From assembly GCA_022821085.1 (NCBI GenBank), contig JAJEEG010000006.1:1385330-1449329 (forward strand): DNA of 64,000 bases, written 5' to 3'. A program made the position numbers and the translations under genes. The DNA is from Candidatus Latescibacterota bacterium (lineage in GTDB: Bacteria > JAAXHH01). The notes beneath the pieces are model-generated. The model worked only from the letters and a program-made list of their open reading frames with translations, had not been told where the DNA came from and made no database searches. Positions 49,315 to 59,753 of the stretch are shown here, piece by piece (the stretch's first letter is position 1; each line of letters begins with the position of its first letter).

Positions 49315-51561
49315 CTATCTCAACATCTCGACGAGTTCCTGGTGCCCGGCTTTCTCCGCCCGGGCCAGCGGGGTGGCCCAATCCGCGCCGCCGCCCCGGG
49401 GATCCGCACCCCGCTCCAGCAGGAACGCCGCCAGGTCACGATGGCCCCAGCGCGCGGCCCATCCCAGCGGGGTGGAGCGCCATTCGTCGTCCACGGCCTC
49501 GATGGAAGCGCCCCGGTCCAGCAGCAGGGCAGCCTTCTCCACGTCGCCGATCACGGCCAGTTTGTGCAGGTAGGTAACGCCGTGCCAGTTCGCGTTATTG
49601 GGATCGGCGCCATGGTCGAAGAACAGGTTCAGCATGTCGAGGATATCGTCGTTGGGGGTCAGGGCGCGTCCGTCCAGGTGCCAGCCCTTGCGCCGCCGGA
49701 ACGCGTACCCCATGTAGTTGTTGGCGTACCACGGCCGGTTCAGCTCCGCGCCCGCCCGGATCAACATTTCGATGATCTCCCTGCGCGCGAAGCCAGCCGC
49801 CATGCAGAGCACGCCGTAGTCGCCGCCATAGTTGGCCAGGCCGGGGTCCGCGCCGAGGAGTTCGCCGACCACGGGGATGTTGTCCAGCAGCACGTACATG
49901 CTGATGTCGGCCGTCGCCCCGTGGCGGTACAGCAGGTTGATCATCTCCTCGTTCTTCCCCTGGCCCAGGGCCTGGGAAAGGGGCACGCCGCTGGATTCCA
50001 CCGGAGCGTTGGGATCGGCGCCGTGATCGAGCAGCAGTTTAGCCGTTTCCAGGTGATTGCCGGCCACGGCTTCGTACAGCGCGTGTCCCCGGGGCGCGTT
50101 ATGCTCCGGGGCGTTGGGATCGGCGCCGTGGTCCAGCAGGAGTTGCACGATGTCGGTGTATCCCTGTGACGCCGCGCTGAACAGCGGAGAGCGTCCGCAG
50201 GTATCATGGTCGTTGGCCAGGTTTCGGTCTTCCGCGAGGAGATGCCGCACGCGCCGTTCGTCCCCCAGGGCGCACGCGACCGTCATGCTGTAGTTCGCCC
50301 CTCTTGCGATCAGGTATCCGGTCAGCAGCGGATCGAGTCCTCCACGTGACTTGCGTGCGCGGAACACGGCCACGTGCAGCGGTTTGCATCCGTCCCACCT
50401 GACCGGATCCGGTTCGGCCCCCTTGTCCAGCAGCAGGGCCGTCATTTCCAGGTTGTGCGCTGCCACGGCCTCGTGGAGGGGACGGTTGCCGCGTTCGTCC
50501 GAGGTGTTGATCAACTCCGGAGAGGCCTCGAACAACGCGCGGGCTTCCTCCAGGTCGCCCCGCCGGACCACTTCGCAGGCACGTTCGCCCACGGGCGGTG
50601 CGCTGTACCGGGACGCGACGGCGTCCGTCAGGAGTCCGGCAATCTCATCGTATCCGCGGTCCCTGGCCCGTTCGAGCGGAGGTACATGATAGTCCAGTCC
50701 CGACGCCGACGAAGGGTCCGCGCCGTGGTCGAGCAACACGCGGACCGCTTCCGTGTGCCCTTCCCGGACGGCGAAGTGCAGGGGCTGGTAATACGCCCAG
50801 TTTCCGTTGGCCAGCCCGGGATCCTCCTGCAAGAGCGACCTGATCCGGGCAAGATCGCCTTCCGCCGCGGCCAGCAGCATGTCCCAGACCTTGTTCGGCT
50901 TGCCATCCATGAAATGGCCTTGCTCGCTCGTGAAATCGGGTCGTATCCAATGCATAACTCGGTCTCCGAAGGTATCATTTGCAGACGGCGCGTGATCGTT
51001 CAGTTCGCTTGACAAAGTGCGAAGCAGACTCGGCTTCAACTTGCTCCGTGCTTCGAACAGCCTTTTGCGCACCGTTCCTGCTTTCAATCCCATGAAGTTA
51101 GCGATTTCGGGCGCCGAATAGTCTCCAATATACCGTAGTACCGTGACTTCTCTCAGTGTTTCTGGCAATGCTTCCACCGCGCTGCGGACTTTTTCGCTCA
51201 TGTCCCTGCGTGCTGCCCGGTCCAGGGGACTTTCATCCGCCGCCTCGATGTCACCCTCCATGGGTACGAAACGGAAGGTATTTCGTCTCTTGAACCGGAA
51301 ACACTGCCACTGAATGATCCGCCTCAGCCAGGCCGGAAACGACTCCGGCTCGCGAAGCGACTCGATGTGCTGCCAGGCGGCGATAAATCCTTCCTGCGCG
51401 GCATCTTCGGCCAGGTGCCGTTCACCCAGAAGACCCAGCGCGTAACCGAAAGCCATGTCCTGGAAGTTGGCCACCACCTTGCCGAAAGCGGTACCGCGTT
51501 CCGCATGAGGTAAAGACCGGTCGGCTGAAACCCGAATGTGTTGTTTGAGGTCGTTGGTCAT
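49315..51561 (-). CDS. ECF-type sigma factor fused to ankyrin repeats
   Basis: 748 residues. Residues ~24-93 are sigma region 2 (GYALGLLGERHLAEDAAQEGFIAAWQHIESL, WLRRIIQWQCFRFKRR); ~125-178 are region 4 (ALPETLREVTVLRYIGDYSAPEIANFMGLKAGTVRKRLFEARSKLK, a helix-turn-helix with the GxxxGTVRKRLFRAR-like pattern). From ~225 to the end are about 14 ankyrin repeats (LLDHGADPNAP and the like), including CALGDERRVRHLLAEDRNLAN. I know of no characterised sigma factor of this layout. The ankyrin part could inhibit or direct the sigma part by binding a partner. No anti-sigma gene is adjacent. The start ATG has no strong Shine-Dalgarno. Confidence 0.9.
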   Translation of the reverse strand: MTNDLKQHIRVSADRSLPHAERGTAFGKVVANFQDMAFGYALGLLGERHLAEDAAQEGFIAAWQHIESLREPESFPAWLRRIIQWQCFRFKRRNTFRFVPMEGDIEAADESPLDRAARRDMSEKVRSAVEALPETLREVTVLRYIGDYSAPEIANFMGLKAGTVRKRLFEARSKLKPSLLRTLSSELNDHAPSANDTFGDRVMHWIRPDFTSEQGHFMDGKPNKVWDMLLAAAEGDLARIRSLLQEDPGLANGNWAYYQPLHFAVREGHTEAVRVLLDHGADPSSASGLDYHVPPLERARDRGYDEIAGLLTDAVASRYSAPPVGERACEVVRRGDLEEARALFEASPELINTSDERGNRPLHEAVAAHNLEMTALLLDKGAEPDPVRWDGCKPLHVAVFRARKSRGGLDPLLTGYLIARGANYSMTVACALGDERRVRHLLAEDRNLANDHDTCGRSPLFSAASQGYTDIVQLLLDHGADPNAPEHNAPRGHALYEAVAGNHLETAKLLLDHGADPNAPVESSGVPLSQALGQGKNEEMINLLYRHGATADISMYVLLDNIPVVGELLGADPGLANYGGDYGVLCMAAGFARREIIEMLIRAGAELNRPWYANNYMGYAFRRRKGWHLDGRALTPNDDILDMLNLFFDHGADPNNANWHGVTYLHKLAVIGDVEKAALLLDRGASIEAVDDEWRSTPLGWAARWGHRDLAAFLLERGADPRGGGADWATPLARAEKAGHQELVEMLR

Positions 51562-51684
51562 ATCGAACCGTCGTATCGGAAACCGGCGCCTTGCGCCTTC
51601 CGTCCATTCCCCATTACCATAGTGTCATTCAAGGAGCGAGGTGTTACCATGTCGTTTGGATAGTCGCGCAAGAGGAGGGCCCCC

Positions 51685-52056
51685 ATGCATAACCTGAAAG
51701 TAAACGCACTCCGGGTCTTCGTCCCGTCAAAAGACCACGACGTATCGACCCGGTTCTACGAGGACATGGGATTTGAAACCGTCTGGACGGGACACGGAGT
51801 AAGTGAGATGCGCATCGAGGGATTCAGCTTCTACCTCCAGAACTACTATCAGAAGGAGTGGGCGGACAACTTCATGATGCATCTGAAAGTGGCGGACCTG
51901 GACGCCTGGTGGGAGCATATCGTGGAAAAGGACCTCGTGCGGCGGTACGATGGCGTCCGCGCGGCGGCGCCCAAAGTCCAGCCCTGGGGACTTCGCGAAA
52001 TCAATCTGGTCGATCCGGCCGGCGTGCTCTGGCACATCGCCCAGGACGCGGATTGA
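51685..52056 (+). CDS. VOC-family (glyoxalase/bleomycin-resistance-like) protein
   Basis: 123 residues. NALRVFVPSKDHDVSTRFYEDMGFETVWTG, then a second module MHLKVADLDAWWEHIVEKDL and EINLVDPAGVLWHIAQD. AGGAGGG upstream of the ATG. Faces the AlkA-like gene and is divergent from the sigma gene. Reaction unknown. Confidence 0.9.
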   Translation: MHNLKVNALRVFVPSKDHDVSTRFYEDMGFETVWTGHGVSEMRIEGFSFYLQNYYQKEWADNFMMHLKVADLDAWWEHIVEKDLVRRYDGVRAAAPKVQPWGLREINLVDPAGVLWHIAQDAD

Positions 52057-52075
52057 CCTTTCTTTTCACGGAGGA

Positions 52076-53044
52076 TTATGTCCCGCCGGAGCCGTAATCG
52101 GCCAGGAGGTACTGCACGGCCAGGTTCGTGTAATCGCCCCACCGGTCCGCGAAATCCCGGATCTGCTCCTCGGAAACGCGTTCTCCGTCGAAGTAGTGAC
52201 GCTCGATGGACCGTTTGACGGCGAGATCGCCGGCGGCGATGACGTTGCCCCGGCCCAGGTAACGCGCGCGAAACCAGTCCGCCGTCCACCGCCCGATGCC
52301 CACCAGGGCCGTCAGCTCCCGTTCAACCGACGCGTCGTCCTTCTCCGCCAGCCCGGCCAGGTCGATCTCACCCTCCCGAATGGATCGCGCCAGGTTCAGG
52401 ATGTACCTTTCCTTCTGTCTTGAAAACTGCAACGGCAGCAGATCGCCGGGCTTCGCTTCCGCCATCCGGTCGGGCGTCGGAAAGGCATAGTGGGTTTCGC
52501 CGTCGAAGACGTGAGGTTCGCCGTATTCGGCTACGAGCCTGCTCCGCACGGTATAGGCGAATCCGAGGTTGATCTGCTGGGCCGTAATGGAGGACACGAT
52601 CATCTCGAAGGGGTCGACCTGGAGATTGGGACGCAGGCCATGGTGGTTTTGAGCCGCGGCGGCAAGGACCGGGTCCCCGGACGCGAACGCGTAGAAGGCC
52701 TGCAGCGGGAAGGCCAGGCCCAGGATCTTCCCGGCTGCCGAGATCGCCTCGTCGATCGCCGTATCGGACGCCGGATCGGACGCCACGTCGGTTACCTCGT
52801 CGAGCGCCGCGTCGAGCACCGGGGAATCCGACCGGGCAGCCCCATCCCCGGGCGTCAGGCGCAATTCGATCCGGTCTTCGACGCGGTACAGGGAGACGAG
52901 GCACGGTCCCCCGGCCGTACGGATCACCTTGCTGAAGACGCCCTCTTCGAACCGGTTGGCAAGATCGCTGCCATACCGCCGGAACCGATCGAGCGTGGCA
53001 TCGAAGTCGATGATCGTACTGCGGTCCGCTACGGTGCAGGCCAT
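52076..53044 (-). CDS. DNA-3-methyladenine glycosylase-like (AlkA/HhH-GPD) protein
   Basis: 322 residues. HhH-GPD fold: VSSITAQQINLGFAYTVRSRLV, LLPLQFSRQKERYILNLARSI, LTALVGIGRWTADWFRARYLGRGNVIAAGDLAVKRSI, where VGIGRWTA is the helix-hairpin-helix and Asp of GDLAV is the catalytic base. It excises alkylated bases. An N-terminal extension contains a repeat-derived acidic SDPASDTAIDEA stretch. Start ATG weakly supported. Confidence 0.87.
   Translation of the reverse strand: MACTVADRSTIIDFDATLDRFRRYGSDLANRFEEGVFSKVIRTAGGPCLVSLYRVEDRIELRLTPGDGAARSDSPVLDAALDEVTDVASDPASDTAIDEAISAAGKILGLAFPLQAFYAFASGDPVLAAAAQNHHGLRPNLQVDPFEMIVSSITAQQINLGFAYTVRSRLVAEYGEPHVFDGETHYAFPTPDRMAEAKPGDLLPLQFSRQKERYILNLARSIREGEIDLAGLAEKDDASVERELTALVGIGRWTADWFRARYLGRGNVIAAGDLAVKRSIERHYFDGERVSEEQIRDFADRWGDYTNLAVQYLLADYGSGGT
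52755..52825. repeat. Short repeats in AlkA-like gene N-terminal region
   Basis: Units such as atcggacgcc and cgtcgagcac recur two times each, giving the acidic D-x-A-x-D repeat in the glycosylase N-terminus. Confidence 0.55.
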
Positions 53045-53133
53045 GTTTCTGATGGTCTGGTTAACTCCTTTCAGCCGTTGGCGTTACGGTCATGCTGAAC
53101 GACGCGTTTCCACCGGAACCCCGAAGAAGCGGG

Positions 53134-53487
53134 TTACGATTCCAGGGGCTTCCATAATCCGACGAACGTACCTTCGTTGTCCGCAATCCACGCGAAGTGA
53201 CCCATGCCCGGTACTTCGGTTGGAGGCACGATGGACGCTCCACCCAGTTCCTCGGCCTTCGCGACGTATGCGTCCAGATCGTCGACCTGCACATAGACCA
53301 GCGTGTAGTTGTGCGGCTCGTGACCGAGGGCGGAAATATGCCCGTTGATCCCATCCTCTCCCTCGGTGTCGATCATGGAGGCATGTTCATGGGACTCCAT
53401 CTTCCACCCGAACAGACCGGCGTAGAAGGCCTGGGTTTCTTCTCGATTCTTGCATCCGATCTCGAAATGCATGACGGGATTCGCCAT
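53134..53487 (-). CDS. VOC-family protein (glyoxalase-like)
   Basis: 117 residues: MHFEIGCKNREETQAFYAGLFGWKMES, YTLVYVQVDDLDAYVAKAEELGGASIVPPTEVPGMGHFAWIADNEGTFVGLWKP. This is the common hypothetical VOC type. GAGGAG 7 nt upstream. Confidence 0.92.
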   Translation of the reverse strand: MANPVMHFEIGCKNREETQAFYAGLFGWKMESHEHASMIDTEGEDGINGHISALGHEPHNYTLVYVQVDDLDAYVAKAEELGGASIVPPTEVPGMGHFAWIADNEGTFVGLWKPLES

Positions 53488-53548
53488 GGCGCGCTCCTCT
53501 CTGGTTGTGGTGTTTGTTGCTGCGGTTCATGCTACTAAGCGATACCTG

Positions 53549-54142
53549 TTACTTCTTGTACCTGTCATTGAGCCCGTGACCGGCCCGGATCATGGGCAGG
53601 ATCTTCTCCAGGCGCCTGACCCGGGTTTCCGCCCGTTTGGCCTGGGCGATATACTCGGTGTACTCGCGCCGCTTCCCCGGTGTAAGCGCGTCGAACCGCT
53701 CCCCGGCTTCGCGGTCTTCCGCCAGTGCGCCGGCCAGTTCATCCGGAACCTCCACCGGCTTTTTCCGTTCCGCCTTGATCGCTTTTCCTTGCTGCTGGTT
53801 CTCGATGGACTCGTCCACGTAGGCGCGCAACAGGGTTTCGTCGATCTCTTCGACCGCCTGGAACCGCCATTGCCGCATGGCCCGGGTCCTGCCCTCCTGC
53901 GCATTGACCAGGACGCCATGTTCATCGCGCAGCAATGCGCCCTGGAAGAACCAGACGCTCACGAACTCCTTGAACGCCCCGATCCCGGCCACGTTCTTGC
54001 CTTCATGGGTATAGCAGGGCTGACCCCACTTGACAGTCTCTTCGACCTCGCATTCGTTCATAATGACGCGCAGTCTTTCCAGCAGGGGCCGCCATTCCAC
54101 GTGGCCGTCCAGGTAATCTTCAACCGATTGATAACGTTGCAC
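53549..54142 (-). CDS. YdeI/OmpD-associated (DUF1801) family protein
   Basis: 197 residues: a DUF1801 N-terminal part (VEWRPLLERLRVIMNECEVEETVKWGQPCYTHEGKNVAGIGAFKEFVSVWFFQGA) and a C-terminal bacteriocin-protection OmdA-like part (VPDELAGALAEDREAGERFDALTPGKRREYTEYIAQAKRAETRVRRLEKILPMI). GTG start at 54142 with AAGGA 9 nt upstream; the frame to 54373 is antisense to polB. 25 nt after polB on the same strand, so in the uvrA-polB run. Role unknown. Confidence 0.88.
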   Translation of the reverse strand: MQRYQSVEDYLDGHVEWRPLLERLRVIMNECEVEETVKWGQPCYTHEGKNVAGIGAFKEFVSVWFFQGALLRDEHGVLVNAQEGRTRAMRQWRFQAVEEIDETLLRAYVDESIENQQQGKAIKAERKKPVEVPDELAGALAEDREAGERFDALTPGKRREYTEYIAQAKRAETRVRRLEKILPMIRAGHGLNDRYKK

Positions 54143-54167
54143 GATCCATCCTTTCCGTGAATTCGGC

Positions 54168-56750
54168 CTAGGGCGAGACCTCGGACGGTCCCGACTCGTA
54201 CTGCGGGGCATTCGACATGTTTCCGAAGAGACTGAGCCTGCCGGACAGGGCGGCCTCCACGTCCAGTGCGTACGCGTGCGCGACGGTCGTGACGATGGGC
54301 CGGATCTGTTTCTCGACGTAGTGCCCGTAGTCAATGGGGGATGTGATCCGGCCCTCCGGCTGCGGACCGTCAAGGGTAATCACGTACCGGATGACGCCCG
54401 TCGGGTTTTCCATGAGCCGGGCCGCCTTGACGTGGGGAGGCACCGAACGGGTGTAGGATTCAACGGGCTTGCGCAGGTTCTTCCGGTAGACGAGCAACTC
54501 GTCCCGGCGACCGTTGCGGACCTCCTGGACCCAGCGGTAGATCTCCTCTTCGATCTCGGCGCCGGGCACGTCGTGAAATACCCGGTCGAGCAGCACGCCC
54601 TGCAGCCGGTGGGCCAGGTCGGTCCAGTCCCTCCGCACGGCTTCCATGCCGACGATCTCCACCCGGTCGCCGTCCGTCCCGCGCCGCAGGCCCGCATAAC
54701 CCTTGGCTCTGCCGCGCTCGACGTCGCCCCGCATGGAAGGCAGCAGGAAACGGTGGTAGCGCTTTTCGAGTTCCAGTTCGAGGAATGACGTCACGCCGTA
54801 CCGTTCCCTCACGTGCGCGGCCAGCCGGGCATTGATCCGGTCGCATACCGCCCGCCCCAGGTCCATGGATTGGTCCGGTCCCGGTCTTTCCGCCGGTTCG
54901 AGATCAACGAACACCGAATCCGTGTCCCCATAGAGCACTGTGTATCCGTCTTTCTCCAATTCATCCCGGCACCACTTCAGAATGTAGTGTCCGAATTCCG
55001 TGATCGCACCGGCCAGCTGCGGCGCGGCGAAGCGGCAGGAAGCAGATGCCAGCACGCCGTAGAAGGAATTCATGACGATCTTGTAGGTAAAGGAAGCGAG
55101 TTCGTCCCCGGTAGCCCTGGCCTCCTCCCGGCGCCTGAAAAACTGTTCCAGCATGGAAGGCAGTATTCCCGGAGTACGGGAAAACCGCGCGCCATTGGGG
55201 GCTTCGAGAAATCCCCCGGTTCGGTCGCCGTCGGACACGCGGCCGTGTTCCGCGCTCGACCCGTCAGATCTTGCTTCCTGGCCCTCGATATGCGCCAGGG
55301 GATCGATGTTGAAGGTGCGGATGATGGACGGGTAAAGGCTCTTGAAGTCGAAGACGAAGACATTTCGGTAGAGGCCTGCTTTCGCGGGTATGATCAATCC
55401 ACCCGGCGCGCCGGCGCCCGGGGTGCGGTCCACGCCGGTCGTCGGCGCCACCATGCCGCGCTGGTGCAGCGCGTTGATGTAGATGTTGTCGAAGGCGGCC
55501 ACGCTGACCCACGCCCGTTCCAGCGGCAGGCCCGTCAGCAGTCCCCTTCGCAAGGTCAGGTTGATCAGTCCTTCCGCCTCCAGGATGTCGAGTACCAACC
55601 TCGCGTCCTCGAGACAGTAGGCACAGAAGGTCGCCCGGTCCTCGCGATAGACTTCCGTGATCTTTTCCGCCCGGGAACGCCCTTCATCCTCTTCCAGCAG
55701 CTTGCCCCTGCCCAGGATGGCGTTGGCCACGGTGTCCAGACGGTAGTCCTCGAACCGCTGCAACGTGCCGCGGAGCAGATGCAGGGCGTCCAGGATCTGC
55801 CGGCCGTGGATCACCATGGTGCTTCCGCCCCAGATCTCTCCGGACCGGTACCAGGACTGGTCATCGGTCCGCCCGAGTTGAAACGGCACGTTCAGGTCCC
55901 TGAAACGTCTCTGCAGGACCTGCAGGTCGAAGTCGACCAGGTTCCATCCCGTGATCAGGTCCGGATCCATTTCGAGAACGCGGGACGACAGGCCGCGCAG
56001 CATCGACGCCTCGTCGGGCCAGCAGACCAGTTGCGGGGGATCCCCTTCGGCCGGCTCGCTGACCATGTGTATTTCTTCCGCGTCGATGCCGCCGCCCGAA
56101 CCCGACAGGACCAGGCCCACGGCGTAGATGGTGGTCGCTTCGGGGTCCGTTTCGATATCCAGGGCCAGCACGCTGAAGGTCGGCTCCCAGTATTCCGGTC
56201 GAAGTTCGGGGTTGGCATATACCCGGTCGACCCGATCGCCGGAGGTCCAGGCGCCGCTGATCTTCACTCCGCCCCGGAGGCCTCGCCCGATCAGGTATTG
56301 CCTGCCGAAGGGGAGATCGCCCTCGTAGGTCCGCGTATGCTGGGATTCCAGGCTCTTGACCAGGTTGCGCTGATCGCGCACGCGCTCGAACTGGATGCCT
56401 GCCACGGGGTCGCCGTCCATCGTGGTGAATTCCGACCGCACCACCCGGGCGGAAACCCCGTCCGAACGGATCCGGGAGGCAGCCTCCGGTTCTTCCGAGA
56501 CCCGGACGTAGAGCGTGGGCGAAACCCGGTCGTCCATGAACTGGAAAGTCTGGCCGTCCTGGAGTTTACCGACCCCGCAGATCACGTCCCGGCCGTTCTC
56601 CGCCCGATGGAACACGTGGAGCAGGTATCCCACGTGTTCCGCCGCGGCCTCACTGTCGAGTGCGGATGCTTCTCCACCGGGAGCGGATGCTTCACCGCCG
56701 GGAGCGGATGCTTCACCGCCGGCGTTGCTATGCGGTAGCGCGTTGGACAT
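54168..56750 (-). CDS. polB: DNA polymerase II (family B)
   Basis: 860 residues, a family B DNA polymerase with proofreading: exonuclease motifs [11 protein letters not shown] and [27 protein letters not shown]; polymerase motifs [20 protein letters not shown] (motif A) and [12 protein letters not shown] (motif C). Motif B is [18 protein letters not shown]. Bacterial pol II acts in replication restart and translesion synthesis. Its N-terminus holds EASAPGG repeats. It overlaps the uvrA 3' end by 23 nt, so the two are co-transcribed. Confidence 0.95.
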   Translation of the reverse strand: MSNALPHSNAGGEASAPGGEASAPGGEASALDSEAAAEHVGYLLHVFHRAENGRDVICGVGKLQDGQTFQFMDDRVSPTLYVRVSEEPEAASRIRSDGVSARVVRSEFTTMDGDPVAGIQFERVRDQRNLVKSLESQHTRTYEGDLPFGRQYLIGRGLRGGVKISGAWTSGDRVDRVYANPELRPEYWEPTFSVLALDIETDPEATTIYAVGLVLSGSGGGIDAEEIHMVSEPAEGDPPQLVCWPDEASMLRGLSSRVLEMDPDLITGWNLVDFDLQVLQRRFRDLNVPFQLGRTDDQSWYRSGEIWGGSTMVIHGRQILDALHLLRGTLQRFEDYRLDTVANAILGRGKLLEEDEGRSRAEKITEVYREDRATFCAYCLEDARLVLDILEAEGLINLTLRRGLLTGLPLERAWVSVAAFDNIYINALHQRGMVAPTTGVDRTPGAGAPGGLIIPAKAGLYRNVFVFDFKSLYPSIIRTFNIDPLAHIEGQEARSDGSSAEHGRVSDGDRTGGFLEAPNGARFSRTPGILPSMLEQFFRRREEARATGDELASFTYKIVMNSFYGVLASASCRFAAPQLAGAITEFGHYILKWCRDELEKDGYTVLYGDTDSVFVDLEPAERPGPDQSMDLGRAVCDRINARLAAHVRERYGVTSFLELELEKRYHRFLLPSMRGDVERGRAKGYAGLRRGTDGDRVEIVGMEAVRRDWTDLAHRLQGVLLDRVFHDVPGAEIEEEIYRWVQEVRNGRRDELLVYRKNLRKPVESYTRSVPPHVKAARLMENPTGVIRYVITLDGPQPEGRITSPIDYGHYVEKQIRPIVTTVAHAYALDVEAALSGRLSLFGNMSNAPQYESGPSEVSP
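56658..56722. repeat. 21-bp tandem repeat at polB 5' end
   Basis: Two exact 21-bp copies of gagcggatgcttcaccgccg plus a degenerate first copy, encoding the GGEASAP repeats of the polymerase N-terminus. The unit is in frame. Confidence 0.9.
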
Positions 56751-59727
56751 GGCTCAAGTGGTCTCGGAGAAACCTGCCGGTGTAGGACGCGTCGATGCCC
56801 GCCACTTCCTCGGGCGTGCCGGTGGCGATGACCTCACCGCCACTGTGGCCGCCTTCGGGGCCCAGGTCGATGATGTGGTCGGCCGTTTTGATCACGTCGA
56901 GATGGTGCTCGATCACCACTACGCTGTGACCGGCTTCTATCAGGCGGTTCAGGCTGGACAGCAGGTGGACGATGTCGGCCAGGTGCAGCCCGGTGGTGGG
57001 TTCGTCCAGGATGTACAGGATATGGCTGCCCCGGCGCAGCTTTCCCAGTTCGCTTGCCAGCTTGATGCGCTGGGCTTCCCCACCGGAGAGGGTGGTGGCG
57101 GACTGGCCCAGCGTGAGATAACCCAAGCCCAGCTGGTCCAGCGTCACGATCTTCTTCGCGATGGTAGGCCTTTCTTCGAAGAAGCCGACCCCCTCTTCGA
57201 CGGACATGTTCAGCACGTCGGCGATGGTCTTGCCCCGATAGGTCACTTCCAGCGTTTCGGGATTGTACCTGGCCCCCTTGCAGGCCTCGCACGGTACCTC
57301 CACGTCCGGCATGAAGTAGAGCTGGGTGGTGATCGTACCCTCGCCGTTGCATTCGGCGCAGCGTCCCTCGGCGACGTTGAAGCTGAACCGACCGGGCCGG
57401 TATCCGCGCGATACCGCCTCGTCCGTCTTCGAGAAGAGCGTCCTGATCTGGTCGTAGAACCCGATGTAGGTGGCCGGATTCGAACGGGCGTTTCGGCCGA
57501 TAGGCGATTGGTCTATGTTGATGACATGCTTGATGTGCTCGACGCCTTCCAGCCGGTCGTGGTCCCCCGCGAGCACCCGGCTGTCGTACAGATGGTTGTA
57601 CAGCTTCTTGAACAGGACTTCGTTGATCAGCGTACTTTTCCCCGATCCGGATGCACCGGTCACGCAGACGAACTGTCCCAGGGGGATTTCGACGTCGATA
57701 TCGTTGAGGTTGTTCTCCCGCGCGCCCAGGATGCGCAGCGACTTTCCGGTAGGTCCGCGCCGTACCTGCGGGGTCTCGATGGTCCGTGCGCCCGAGAGAT
57801 ACTGGCCGGTGGGCGACGCGGCACACTGCAGGATATCGTCGAGATCACCCTGTACCACCACTTCTCCGCCGTGCACGCCCGGACCGGGCCCCATTTCCAC
57901 GATGTGATCGGCCGCCCGGATGGTCTCCTCGTCGTGCTCCACCACGATGACCGTATTGCCGAGATCGCGCAGTTGCCTGAGTGTGCGGATCATCTTCACG
58001 TTGTCGCGGGGATGCAGCCCGATGCTCGGTTCGTCCAGCACGTACAGCATGCCCATCAGGCCCGATCCGATCTGCGTGGAAAGCCGTATGCGCTGCGCTT
58101 CGCCGCCCGACAGGGTACCGGCGCGGCGGTTGAAGTTGAGGTAGTCCAGGCCGATGCCCAGCAGCAGGTCGAGTCGACCGGCAATCTCCCGGATCACCTG
58201 CCGGCCGGCCAGTTCCTGGCGCCCCGAGGGTTCGATGGCGCCCAGTTCGTCGCGAAGCTCGTCGAAATTGATCTCGCCGAAATCGTGGACCGTGCGGCCG
58301 TTGATCCGGAACAGGTGCCGGGTCTCCTTGAGCCGGGAACCCTTGCAGTCGGGACACACCCGCTCCACCATGACCCTTTCGAGCCAGGCCTCCATGCCCG
58401 AGCTTGCGACCTGCTTCTGCCGGTACCGCTTGTAGTTCCGCTCGATCCCCTTCCCGATGCCGCCGAATCCCCATGGCTTGCCAAGCAGCTTGTGATCGGG
58501 TTCCTTCGCGTCGGGTGGCGCCAGCAGGGGGAACTTGTCCGGCGTGCCGTCGAAAAGCACGTCCTGGACGGCGGGAGGCAGCGCGTCAAAGGGCGTATCG
58601 AGGCTGAATCCCATGTGCACCGAAAGGCTGTACATGACCCGCCCGGACCAGGTATCCGGCTTGTAGTTGAAAGCGTCCTTGACGAAGCAGCCGTCCCGGA
58701 TGCTCAGCGACTTGTCCGGCACCAGCAGGTCCCGGTGCACGACCATGTAGGTACCGAGTCCGAGACAGGTCCGGCACGCGCTGGACGGATTGTTGAACTG
58801 GAAGTAGTCCGGAGCCAGGTCGCCCACCGCGAGATGGTGTTCCGGGCAGCCGAAAGACGCGTAGAACCGTTCGGCGGCGGATTTCCTGCTGCAGGCCGCC
58901 ACGTGGATCCTGAGGAACTGATCCCCGGCGATCAGTGCGTTCTGAATCCCCTTGACCAGTTGTTTCTCGACGCCGGGTTTCAGGACGAAACGGTCTACGA
59001 TCACCTCCATGCGCAGCTCACCGGATTCGTCTACATCGACCTCGCCGCTGATATCCACAGGTGTTTCGTTGATCACCAAGCGGCGGTACCCCTTCTTCCG
59101 GATTTCCGCGAAGAGAAAGTCGAGGTCCTCGCCATAGATACGGGAAACCGGCGCGCGCAGTTCCACTTCGGTGCCTTCGGGCAGCGACAGCAGTTCATCG
59201 AGTATCTGCACCGCGGTCTTGATCGGAAGGTCACGGCCGCAATAGGGACAGCCGGCGCTGCTGATCGTGGCGAAAAGCAGGTTCAGGTAACTGCTGACGT
59301 CGGTCATGGTGCCCACGGTGGAACGTGGATTGCGCGCGACGGTCTTCTGCTCGATGGAGATGACCGGTGACAGTCCGAAGAGATAGTCCACGTCCGGCTT
59401 GCCCACCTGCTGGATGAACCGGCGGGCATAGGAGGATAGCGACTCCATATACCGCCGCTGGCCTTCCGCGTAGATGGTATCGAAGGCCAGGGACGATTTC
59501 CCCGAACCGGAAAGCCCCGTTACCACGATCAACCGGTTGCGCGGCAGTTCTACCGTGATGTCCCTGAGGTTATGCTCCCGGGCGCCCTGAACCAGGATCG
59601 TCGTACGGGGGCCGTTCCCGTCGCCGCTTTCGATGGCGTGCGGGCCGGCCGACGCGGGGCCGGCCGGTGCGGGACCAGCCGATGAGGGTCCGTTGGAAGT
59701 CCGTGACCGGACCGGGATTTCAGACAT
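56728..59727 (-). CDS. uvrA: UvrABC excinuclease subunit A
   Basis: 999 residues, nucleotide-excision-repair damage sensor with two ABC modules: Walker [17 protein letters not shown] and [16 protein letters not shown], signatures [11 protein letters not shown] and [11 protein letters not shown], Walker [15 protein letters not shown] and [14 protein letters not shown]. Zinc modules: C-terminal CAECNGEGT...CEACKG is standard; the first reads CPEHH...CRTCLGLG, with His in place of the fourth Cys. The ATG at 59727 has GGGAG 7 nt upstream; the frame to 59868 is a leader without family match. The N-terminal [13 protein letters not shown] stretch is repeat-derived. Confidence 0.95.
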   Translation of the reverse strand: MSEIPVRSRTSNGPSSAGPAPAGPASAGPHAIESGDGNGPRTTILVQGAREHNLRDITVELPRNRLIVVTGLSGSGKSSLAFDTIYAEGQRRYMESLSSYARRFIQQVGKPDVDYLFGLSPVISIEQKTVARNPRSTVGTMTDVSSYLNLLFATISSAGCPYCGRDLPIKTAVQILDELLSLPEGTEVELRAPVSRIYGEDLDFLFAEIRKKGYRRLVINETPVDISGEVDVDESGELRMEVIVDRFVLKPGVEKQLVKGIQNALIAGDQFLRIHVAACSRKSAAERFYASFGCPEHHLAVGDLAPDYFQFNNPSSACRTCLGLGTYMVVHRDLLVPDKSLSIRDGCFVKDAFNYKPDTWSGRVMYSLSVHMGFSLDTPFDALPPAVQDVLFDGTPDKFPLLAPPDAKEPDHKLLGKPWGFGGIGKGIERNYKRYRQKQVASSGMEAWLERVMVERVCPDCKGSRLKETRHLFRINGRTVHDFGEINFDELRDELGAIEPSGRQELAGRQVIREIAGRLDLLLGIGLDYLNFNRRAGTLSGGEAQRIRLSTQIGSGLMGMLYVLDEPSIGLHPRDNVKMIRTLRQLRDLGNTVIVVEHDEETIRAADHIVEMGPGPGVHGGEVVVQGDLDDILQCAASPTGQYLSGARTIETPQVRRGPTGKSLRILGARENNLNDIDVEIPLGQFVCVTGASGSGKSTLINEVLFKKLYNHLYDSRVLAGDHDRLEGVEHIKHVINIDQSPIGRNARSNPATYIGFYDQIRTLFSKTDEAVSRGYRPGRFSFNVAEGRCAECNGEGTITTQLYFMPDVEVPCEACKGARYNPETLEVTYRGKTIADVLNMSVEEGVGFFEERPTIAKKIVTLDQLGLGYLTLGQSATTLSGGEAQRIKLASELGKLRRGSHILYILDEPTTGLHLADIVHLLSSLNRLIEAGHSVVVIEHHLDVIKTADHIIDLGPEGGHSGGEVIATGTPEEVAGIDASYTGRFLRDHLSHVQRATA
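59640..59695. repeat. Short repeat at uvrA 5' end
   Basis: Degenerate 12-15-bp units (ggccggccggtgcgg type) encode [15 protein letters not shown] in the UvrA N-terminus. Confidence 0.6.
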
Positions 59728-59753
59728 CAGACACTCCCGGATCGCCGTGGAGT

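Noticed and set aside
56515-59370. Long plus-strand frame of 951 codons
   Set aside because: It lies antisense to uvrA and the polB 5' end, which carry clear Walker and signature motifs on the other strand; the plus frame has no family motif.
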